DNA of 64,000 nt from CAZEDU01 sp964511185 (GTDB taxonomy: Bacteria; Myxococcota; Myxococcia; Myxococcales; Myxococcaceae). Location of the stretch: the NCBI GenBank assembly GCA_964511185.1, contig CAZEDU010000007.1, positions 1-64,000 of the forward strand, in the 5' to 3' direction. Shown piece after piece: positions 57,973 to 64,000 of the stretch; position 1 is the first letter of the stretch, and each line of letters opens with the position of its first letter. The notes under the pieces were generated by a model. The model saw nothing but the letters and a program-made list of their open reading frames with translations. It did not search any database and had not been told where the DNA came from. Made by a program: the position numbers and the translations under genes.

Positions 57973-58196
57973 AGGCTTTGCCTGCCGTGGCGGCGCTCGT
58001 CGCGACGCTCGCGCCCAAGTGGGTCCTCGCCTGCCCGGTCTGTGCGGGTCGTGACGACGGCAACGGCACCTTCACCCTGGTGGCGCTGGGGCTGATGATC
58101 CTCTTTCCCTTTGCGACGGTCGCGGTGGTGTTGGGCGTGCTTCGCCGCGCCGCGCGCGACGACAACTCGAATTCCTCCGACGGAGCTCTGAGATGA
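57969..58196 (+). CDS. Small CPVC-containing membrane protein in the cox operon
   Basis: 75 residues from GTG 57969, coupled by 4-bp overlaps at both ends (GTGA with subunit IV, ATGA with subunit II). A signal-like N-terminus (LPAVAALVATLAPKWVLA) is followed by CPVCAGRDDGNG, then a membrane helix and a polar tail. The CxxC could bind copper or act as a redox thiol during CuA/CuB assembly; that is inference from its place. I do not know a family name. Confidence 0.7.
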   Translation: MKALPAVAALVATLAPKWVLACPVCAGRDDGNGTFTLVALGLMILFPFATVAVVLGVLRRAARDDNSNSSDGALR

Positions 58197-59044
58197 GAAA
58201 GCCGAACCGATGGAAGGCGCCGGCGATGGGGTTGGCGCTCGCCACCTGCGGCCTGGTCGCCCACGCGGCCTTCGCGGCCATTCAGCCGGAGGCCGGCATC
58301 GGCTTGCCGCGCGACGTCTCGCTCGATGGCTGGCGCATCGACAAGGCGATGAACATCACCCACGTGGTCAACATCGTCTTCTTCGGAATCATGTGCGGCT
58401 GGATGGCCTGGTCCATCTTCAAGCACAACGGCAAGAAGCACGAGGCGGTCTACGACCACGGCGAGTCGAAGAAGCCGGCGTTGATCGCGGTGTTCGTCGC
58501 GGCGCTGGTGCTCTCCGACGTCGAGCTCTTCTACAGCAGCATCAAGGGGCTCGACGAGGCGTTCTGGAACTGGGACATCCCCAACAAGAACGAGAAGACG
58601 GTCCGCATCGAGATCAACGCGCACCAGTGGGCGTGGGACGGCCGCTACGCCGGCCCGGACAAGAAGTTCTCCACCCCGCTGGAGCCGTCCGAGGACGACG
58701 TCATCACCTGGAACGAGTTCACCGTTCCGGTGAACACCCCGGTTCATCTGCAGATCACCTCGACCGACGTGATCCACGCGTTCTACCTGCCCAACTTCCG
58801 CGTGAAGATCGACGCGATGCCCGGCATGTTGAACCAGCTGTGGTTCCAGGCCACGCAGACCGGCGAGTTCGAGATTGGCTGCGCGCAGCACTGCGGCACG
58901 AACCACTACAAGATGCGCGGCAAGCTGAACGTGGTCACCGAAGAGGAGTACCAGCGGTGGCTCACCGAGGCCTCGACCATCGCCAAGAGCGCGTACGACC
59001 CTGACGACGCTTCGGCCCGCTGGGGCTGGAAGTGGAAGGAATAA
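58193..59044 (+). CDS. coxB: Cytochrome c oxidase subunit II
   Basis: 283 residues. A signal-like segment is followed by two membrane helices (about 55-77 and 95-117) and a periplasmic cupredoxin domain. The CuA ligands are H195, C230, C234, H238 and M241 in CAQHCGTNHYKM. The residue between the cysteines that is usually Glu in CxExC is Gln231-His, but that Glu coordinates by its backbone, so the site can still form. It receives electrons from cytochrome c. Confidence 0.92.
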   Translation: MRKPNRWKAPAMGLALATCGLVAHAAFAAIQPEAGIGLPRDVSLDGWRIDKAMNITHVVNIVFFGIMCGWMAWSIFKHNGKKHEAVYDHGESKKPALIAVFVAALVLSDVELFYSSIKGLDEAFWNWDIPNKNEKTVRIEINAHQWAWDGRYAGPDKKFSTPLEPSEDDVITWNEFTVPVNTPVHLQITSTDVIHAFYLPNFRVKIDAMPGMLNQLWFQATQTGEFEIGCAQHCGTNHYKMRGKLNVVTEEEYQRWLTEASTIAKSAYDPDDASARWGWKWKE

Positions 59045-59049
59045 GCGAC

Positions 59050-60861
59050 ATGTCTCACTGGGCCATCATCGACGGGCAGGAAGTTCCGGGCGTTCACCCA
59101 GAGCCGACGACGTTCTGGAGCAAGTACGTCTTCTCCATCGACCACAAGGTCATCGCCAAGCAGTTCCTCTGGGCAGGGCTCATCTTCCTCGCCCTGGGCG
59201 GCCTGCTGGCGATGATGATCCGCTGGCAGTGGGCCTACCCGGGCGAGAAGGTGCCGGTGTTGGGGCTCCTGCTCACCCGCTCCGAAGGCATCATCACCCC
59301 GGCCGTGTACCAGCAGCTGTTCACGATGCACGGGCTGATCATGATCTTCTTCGCCATCACGCCGATCCTCATCGGCGCGTTCGGCAACTACTGCATCCCG
59401 CTGCTCATCGGCGCGCAGGACATGGCCTTCCCGCGCCTGAACATGTACAGCTTTTGGGTCTTCGTCCTCTCGCTCGCGCTGGTGGTCGCCAGCTTCTTCT
59501 CTGAGCTGGGCGCGGCCGGCGCCGGCTGGACGACCTACCCGCCGCTCGCCACCGCGGTGGGCACGCCGGGCATGGGCCAGAGCTTGATGGTCGCCGCCAT
59601 CTTCGTCACCGGCGTCTCGACCATCATGGGCGGCGTCAACTACGTCACCACCGTCATCCGCATGCGCGCCCCGGGCATGACGTGGATGCGCATGCCGCTC
59701 ACCGTCTGGGGCCTGTGGCTGACGGCGATCCTCAACGTGCTGTTCGTGCCGGTGCTGGGCTCGGCCGGCCTGCTCTTGCTCTTCGACCGCCACTTCGGCA
59801 CGCAGTTCTTCATCGCCAGCGCGGTCGGCATGAAGGGCGGGGGAGACCCGCTGCTCTTCCAGCACCTGTTCTGGATCTTCGGCCACCCCGAGGTCTACAT
59901 CCTCATCCTCCCGGCGTGGGGCTACATCTCGGACATCATCTCGTTCTTCGCGCGCAAGCCGGCCTATTGGTACCGCGGCTCGGTCTACGCGATGGTCGCG
60001 GTGACGGTGCTCTCGGCCATCGTCTACGGCCACCACATGTACCAGACCGGCATGAACCCGCTGCTCGGCCGCGGCTTCATGGTGTTCACGCTGATCATCT
60101 CGGTGCCGGCGCAGATTTTGTTCCTCAACTGGCTCTACACGCTGTGGAAGGGCGCGGCGCGGTTCCCCTCGCCGATGCTGTTCGCGCTCGGCACCGTGTT
60201 CGTGTTCGGGTTGGGCGGCTTGACCGGCCTGTACCTGGGCACGGTGATGACCGACATCTATCTGCACGACACCATGTGGGTCGTCGGTCACTTCCACCTG
60301 ACGATGGCCGCGTCGACGTACCTGGCGTCGTTCGCCGCGATTCACTTCTGGTTCCCGAAGATGTTCGGGCGTCAGCTCGATGAGCGGCTCTCCAAGGCGC
60401 ACTTCTGGCTGTCGGTCATCTTCATCACGCTGGTCTTCTCGGGTCAGCTGATCGCCGGCTACTCGGGCCAGCAGCGCCGCCTCTACGACCCGTACCAGTA
60501 CGTGTACCTGCAGCACCTGCTCCCGCTGAACCGGCTCACCAGCTGGGCGGCGTTCTGCTTGGGCTCGGCGCAGATCCTCTTCGTGGTGAACTTCTTCAAG
60601 AGCGTCTTCGCCGGCAAGCAGGCGGAGAAGAACCCCTGGCAGGTCGGCACGCTCGAGTGGACGCACTGCGAGTCGCCGCCGAAGTGGTACAACTTCCACC
60701 CGATTCCGACGGTGCTGCGCGGCCCGCACGAGTACGCCAACCCCGAGGTGAAGCGGCTGCTCGGCCGCGACTGGATTGGCCAGGCCGAAGCGCTCCAGGG
60801 CCTGTCGACCGAGTCGGCCGGCGCGGCGACCGCAGAGGCCAAGACGGGGACCAAGGCCTAA
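59050..60861 (+). CDS. coxA: Cytochrome c oxidase subunit I
   Basis: 603 residues from ATG 59050. Heme and copper ligands are complete: H94 (low-spin heme), H279 with HPEVY (Glu281, Tyr283 cross-linked to His), H328/H329 (CuB), H414 (high-spin heme) and H416 (low-spin heme). The Glu in HPEVY marks an A1-type oxidase. Twelve membrane helices fit the length. It reduces oxygen to water and pumps protons. The C-terminus is extended by ~30 polar residues (AEALQGLSTESAGA). Confidence 0.96.
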   Translation: MSHWAIIDGQEVPGVHPEPTTFWSKYVFSIDHKVIAKQFLWAGLIFLALGGLLAMMIRWQWAYPGEKVPVLGLLLTRSEGIITPAVYQQLFTMHGLIMIFFAITPILIGAFGNYCIPLLIGAQDMAFPRLNMYSFWVFVLSLALVVASFFSELGAAGAGWTTYPPLATAVGTPGMGQSLMVAAIFVTGVSTIMGGVNYVTTVIRMRAPGMTWMRMPLTVWGLWLTAILNVLFVPVLGSAGLLLLFDRHFGTQFFIASAVGMKGGGDPLLFQHLFWIFGHPEVYILILPAWGYISDIISFFARKPAYWYRGSVYAMVAVTVLSAIVYGHHMYQTGMNPLLGRGFMVFTLIISVPAQILFLNWLYTLWKGAARFPSPMLFALGTVFVFGLGGLTGLYLGTVMTDIYLHDTMWVVGHFHLTMAASTYLASFAAIHFWFPKMFGRQLDERLSKAHFWLSVIFITLVFSGQLIAGYSGQQRRLYDPYQYVYLQHLLPLNRLTSWAAFCLGSAQILFVVNFFKSVFAGKQAEKNPWQVGTLEWTHCESPPKWYNFHPIPTVLRGPHEYANPEVKRLLGRDWIGQAEALQGLSTESAGAATAEAKTGTKA

Positions 60862-60867
60862 GCCGCG

Positions 60868-61494
60868 ATGTCGAAGTCCAGCGCCAGCGTCGCGCCTCAC
60901 ACCATGGGCGAGCTCCTGCCGTACCGCCCGCCGCGGGCGAAGGAAGAGACCACCGCGCACGTGGGGATGATCATCTTCCTCGGCTCGTGGGCGATGTTGT
61001 TCGCCGCGCTCTTCTTCTCGTACGCGTTCCTGCGCTCGCGCTCGCCGATGTGGCCGCCCGAAGGCGTGCCGGCGCTGCCGGTGCTCTTGCCGGGCGTCAA
61101 CACCCTGGTGCTCATCCTCTCCAGCGCGAGCTTGCACTGGGGGCTCCACGCGGTGCGCCGCGGCCGGATGGCGTCCTTGCGCCTGGGGCTCATCGGCGCG
61201 CTCGTCACCGCCAGCTTGTTCCTGGGGCTGCAGGTCTTCACCTGGCTCACGCTGCACGCGCAGGGGCTCACGCCCGAGGCATCGGGCCCGTACGGCGCGG
61301 TCTTCTGGGGCCTCACGCTGTTTCACGCCGCGCACGTGCTGGTCGGCGTGCTCGGGCTGTCGAAGGTGACGTTCAACGCGTTTCGCGGCCAGTACCTCGC
61401 CGCCAAGCACCTGCCAGTGAAGCTGTGGACCCTGTACTGGCACTTCGTCGGAATCGTCTGGGCACTGATGTTCGTGTCCATCTTCATGTTGTGA
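60868..61494 (+). CDS. coxC: Cytochrome c oxidase subunit III (second copy)
   Basis: 208 residues with five membrane helices. HVGMIIFLGSWAMLFAALFFSYAFLR, NTLVLILSSASLHWGL and TLFHAAHVLVGVLGL are subunit III motifs. KLWTLYWHFVGIVWALMF is the last helix, with HFV. It starts 6 bp after coxA. The first copy at 56992 shares the start and end motifs, so the two are paralogues or one belongs to a different complex form. Confidence 0.9.
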   Translation: MSKSSASVAPHTMGELLPYRPPRAKEETTAHVGMIIFLGSWAMLFAALFFSYAFLRSRSPMWPPEGVPALPVLLPGVNTLVLILSSASLHWGLHAVRRGRMASLRLGLIGALVTASLFLGLQVFTWLTLHAQGLTPEASGPYGAVFWGLTLFHAAHVLVGVLGLSKVTFNAFRGQYLAAKHLPVKLWTLYWHFVGIVWALMFVSIFML

Positions 61495-61508
61495 GGGAGA
61501 ACGCCAAG

Positions 61509-62923
61509 ATGCTCGCCACCCGTCCCGCGCTGGTCGCCGCGCTCGCCGCCGTCGCGCTGTTCAGCGGTTGCAAGGACAAGAAGAAGGTCGAGTTCACGCA
61601 GGCCATCAAGCTGCACTCGGGCGAGGTGCTCGAGCCCCAGCTGCTGAACCAGGGCCGCGAGGCGTTCATGCAGTACTGCTACGCCTGCCACTCCGACTTG
61701 GGTGACGGGTTCGGCCCCGCCGCGCCGTACATGCGGCCGCCGCCGCGCAACTTCGTGCGCGGCACCTTCAAGTTCCCCGGCAACCAGTTCGGCGCGCTGC
61801 CCGTCGACTCCGCGCTCGACCGCACCATCCGCCGGGGTTTGCACGGCACGCCGATGCTGCCGTGGGACATCCCGGTGGTGGAGCGAAAGGCGATCATCGC
61901 GTACATCAAGACGCTCTCGCCGCGCTGGCTGGAGGAGGAGATTCCGCCGGAGCTCGAGATCGCGCCCGACCCGTGGAAGGGCAAGGAGGCCGAGGCGATC
62001 GCGCTCGGCAAGCAGATTTACCACATCCCCGTCGGTGGCGCCGGCTGCGCGGGCTGCCACGCCTCGTACGCGACGAACGAGGAGATCACCGCGATGTGGA
62101 AGAAGGTCGATCCGACCAACACGGACATCTCGTTCCCGCTCCACCGCACCGAGAAGAAGGAGAGCGAGTACCCGGTGATGACGCGTCTGGACGGTCAGCT
62201 CCGGGGCTGCGAGGTGCGCATGGTGGACGCGCCGCACGACTTGGAGAACCTGTCGCTGCAGCTCAACGGTCAGGTCATCGACCGCGACACCGAGAAGAAG
62301 GAAGGGTGGGACTACGCCGAGCCGCAGAAGCACGCCGAGGCGCCGCTGCGAGTCATCGCCGCCGGCGCAGCCTTCNNNNNNNNNNGCAGAAGCACGCCGA
62401 GGCGGAGGGCGGCAAGAAGGTCCTGAAGACCGGCGACCACTACCCGTGGCACAAGATTGTTTTCTACGGGAAGCCCTGTGAGGCCATCCAAGCCGACCCG
62501 CACGGCGCGAGCGTTCTCGCGGTTCGTTCGCACCGGTTGCTGCCGCCGGACTTCCTCTTCCACAAGGTGAAGAGCGTCTACCCGGTGGGCACCAAGGTGA
62601 ACGACAACAACCTCAAGTACACCGGCGAGGAGTCGAGCTACGTCGTGTACACCGCCGAGATGCAGCGCGAGGACCTGTACCGCACCATCGGCGTCGGCAT
62701 CGGCGGCGCGGCGATGCCGGGCTGGAAGGGTGTCTTCCAGGACGACGAGCACGGCACCGGCGAAGAGAAGCTGTGGGGACTCGTCTACTACGTCCAGTCG
62801 CTCATCGAGCTGCGCAACACGAAGGAAGGCTGGGAGCTGCGGCAGAAGCTCTTGGCACAAGCGGCGCCCGAGACGCCCGCCGCGCCCGAGCCCGAAGGCG
62901 GCGCCCAGGGCGGCCAGCGGTAG
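61509..62923 (+). CDS. Dihaem cytochrome c lipoprotein of the cox operon (interrupted by assembly gap)
   Basis: From ATG 61509. The leader has a lipobox-like LFSGC (Cys21). Two haem sites are present, C57-Y-A-C60-H61 and C180-A-G-C183-H184, with axial Met candidates downstream. A 10-N run at 62376-62385 breaks the frame. A 19-base word (62324-62342 and 62386-62404) flanks it, and joining at this word (removing 62 bases) restores an uninterrupted frame of 450 residues. The C-terminal part (EKLWGLVYYVQSL) is like a cytochrome c end. It likely feeds electrons to CuA. The frame break is an assembly artefact, not a pseudogene. Confidence 0.8.
62376..62385. other. Assembly gap (10 N) in the cytochrome c gene
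   Basis: The run of 10 N is preceded by 33 bases (62343-62375) that follow the first copy of a 19-base repeat and do not match the frame after the gap. They look like an error at a contig end. Confidence 0.9.
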
Positions 62924-62953
62924 CACAGGCCGGGGCCGGCCGGCCGGGTAAAG

Positions 62954-63008
62954 GTGTCAGACGATTCGTATGGACACTTCGAGACTTCGGAAGTGTCAGA
63001 CGATTCGT
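62954..63008. repeat. Direct repeat GTGTCAGACGATTCGT before the hydroxylase gene
   Basis: Identical 16-base words at 62954-62969 and 62993-63008, a period of 39. They lie in the 153-bp gap between the cytochrome c gene and the hydroxylase-type gene. They could be read as codons of an upstream extension of that gene or act as a regulatory site. Confidence 0.7.
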
Positions 63009-63076
63009 TTTCCTTCGACATCTTCAGGGGTTCACCGACTGGAAGCCGCCGCCGAGTTGGACTAAGCAGCGCGCCC

Positions 63077-63688
63077 ATGAAGATGGAATACAGCCGCCAC
63101 GCCTCCTCGCGTCTCTTCGAGAACTCGTTCTTGGAGACCTGCTCCAAGGTCCATCCGGCGACGCCGTTTCTCTTCTACGTCCCCATCGTGTTGGGGCTCA
63201 CGGCGTACGGCCTTCTCTCCGGCACCACCCGTTGGGTCTCGGTCGCCGCGTTCATGCCGCTCGGTTGGCTCACCTGGATGGTGATGGAGTACTGCATTCA
63301 CCGCTTCTTCTTTCACTGGGAAGGCAACGGGCCCTTCACGCGCAAGCTGCACGAGATTGTGCACGGCTACCACCACAAGTACCCCGACGACGCGGACCGC
63401 TTGGTGATGCCGCTGGGCGCCAGCATTCCCTTGGGCATCGTGGTGGCGGGGCTGCTCTGGCTCGTCGGTCGTCCGTCGGCGACGCTGCCGCTCTTCTGCG
63501 GCATCGTGACCGGCTACCTCATCTACGACTACCTGCACTGGTGGACCCACGCCAAGACCCCGAAGTCGAGCTGGGGCAAGGCCCTGCGCGCCCATCACAT
63601 GGCCCACCACTTCGCGGCGACCGACAAGAACTTCGGCATCAGCCACCGGTGGATTGACGCGCTGGTCGGCACCCTGAAGCGCAAGTAA
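63077..63688 (+). CDS. Fatty acid hydroxylase/sterol desaturase superfamily protein
   Basis: 203 residues from ATG 63077; an upstream in-frame GTG at 62954 would include the direct repeat and gives an unlikely acidic, Ser-rich N-terminus. The His clusters HRFFFH, HGYHH, HWWTH and HHMAHHF are those of the di-iron membrane hydroxylases. Four hydrophobic helices lie between them. It may 2-hydroxylate acyl chains of lipids (FA2H-like) or act on related lipids; myxobacteria make hydroxy fatty acids. Substrate not known. Confidence 0.85.
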   Translation: MKMEYSRHASSRLFENSFLETCSKVHPATPFLFYVPIVLGLTAYGLLSGTTRWVSVAAFMPLGWLTWMVMEYCIHRFFFHWEGNGPFTRKLHEIVHGYHHKYPDDADRLVMPLGASIPLGIVVAGLLWLVGRPSATLPLFCGIVTGYLIYDYLHWWTHAKTPKSSWGKALRAHHMAHHFAATDKNFGISHRWIDALVGTLKRK

Positions 63689-63832
63689 AGCGGCTAACCC
63701 CGCGCAATGTCGGGAGCCTGACGGTGCCCTCGGAGGGCTCCTCGGCGGGGCTGGAAGCCCCCCACAACCCGTGCCAAATCGCGCGCGATAAATGATTCAG
63801 CGGGGTTGTCCCTGCTTTTTGGGGTCGTGGTT
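63689..63832. other. Intergenic region with short inverted repeats
   Basis: 144 bp with GCCCTCGGAGGGC (63726-63738) and GGGGCTGGAAGCCCC (63749-63763), both able to form hairpins, after the hydroxylase-type gene. They may form its terminator. No T-run follows at once. Confidence 0.4.
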
Positions 63833-64000
63833 ATGTTTTGGCAGCCGTTGTTCGCGTTGTTGTGTGCCGTCGTTCTCGCCGGGGTCGCGCTGTCGTTGGC
63901 TGCCCGGACTCGACGCCGCGAACGCTTCGCTCCGCTCGTCGAGCAGCTCGAAGTCGGCTACGCGCTCTTGCACGCGCAAGGCATCACCGCGAACGGCGCG
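63833..64000 (+). CDS. N-terminal part of a membrane-anchored protein, cut by window edge
   Basis: 56 codons from ATG 63833, open to the last base. An N-terminal hydrophobic helix (PLFALLCAVVLAGVALSLAA) is followed by basic residues (RTRRRERF) and a helix (VEQLEVGYALLHAQG). The rest is outside the window. The start is weakly supported and no family can be named. Confidence 0.5.
   Translation, partial: MFWQPLFALLCAVVLAGVALSLAARTRRRERFAPLVEQLEVGYALLHAQGITANGA

Noticed and set aside
58193..59044. Loss of the CuA site because CxExC is CAQHC
   Set aside because: The Glu in this motif binds copper through its backbone. All side-chain ligands (H195, C230, C234, H238, M241) are present.
61509..62923. 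Cytochrome c gene as a pseudogene
   Set aside because: The only frame break coincides with a run of N and is removed by joining the duplicated flank.

Overview
The window is high-GC DNA from a member of the Myxococcota, most likely a relative of Myxococcus (Cystobacterineae). The evidence is a MYXO-CTERM-like tail on a von Willebrand protein, many Cys-rich lipoproteins, Hanks-type kinases ending in PEGA-like domains, and a bactofilin directly behind parAB. It holds the replication-origin neighbourhood. Two runs of N (24521-24620 and 62376-62385) mark it as a draft or metagenome assembly.

Left arm (1-23.3 kb). The core replication genes lie on the minus strand: dnaN, recF with a small membrane gene, and gyrB followed by an ATPase/STAS-like gene. 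Between them are malQ and a duplicated cassette of a TolB-like protein plus a large Cys-rich lipoprotein. Further left are a peroxiredoxin, two lipoproteins (one a VWA protein), a catalase-like protein, thioredoxin, an archaemetzincin-like protein with a degenerate active site, and tRNA-Gln.

Accessory block (23.3-35.4 kb). About 12 kb separates dnaN from dnaA. It carries a graspetide (omega-ester peptide) locus: a precursor with repeated T[T/S]xAxGEE cores, a divergent ATP-grasp ligase, a second ATP-grasp gene that converges on the precursor, and a secreted or outer-membrane-type protein. RtcB, two PEGA-type Ser/Thr kinases and two secreted or lipoprotein genes follow. The graspetide locus is the most interesting content of the window.

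Origin and right arm (35.4-50 kb). dnaA (minus) and rpmH (plus) diverge from a 453-bp spacer with four TCCACA motifs, the best oriC candidate. To the right, on the plus strand, are rpmH-rnpA-yidD-yidC-khpB, mnmE, an ArsR-type regulator, mnmG, rsmG, two parS sites, parA, parB and a bactofilin. After these come an isoaspartyl peptidase, an AT-hook/zinc-type protein and kynA behind a strong terminator.

Far right (51-64 kb). This part has signalling genes (MshEN-like/REC/class III cyclase, PilZ), SCO1, a VWA lipoprotein, and an aa3-type cytochrome oxidase operon with two subunit III genes and a dihaem cytochrome c. A fatty-acid-hydroxylase-type protein and a truncated membrane protein end the window.

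A 13-bp palindrome, GGGGACNGTCCCC, recurs in four clusters. It lies between convergent genes, between the two parS sites, and inside the reading frames of mnmE and malQ.
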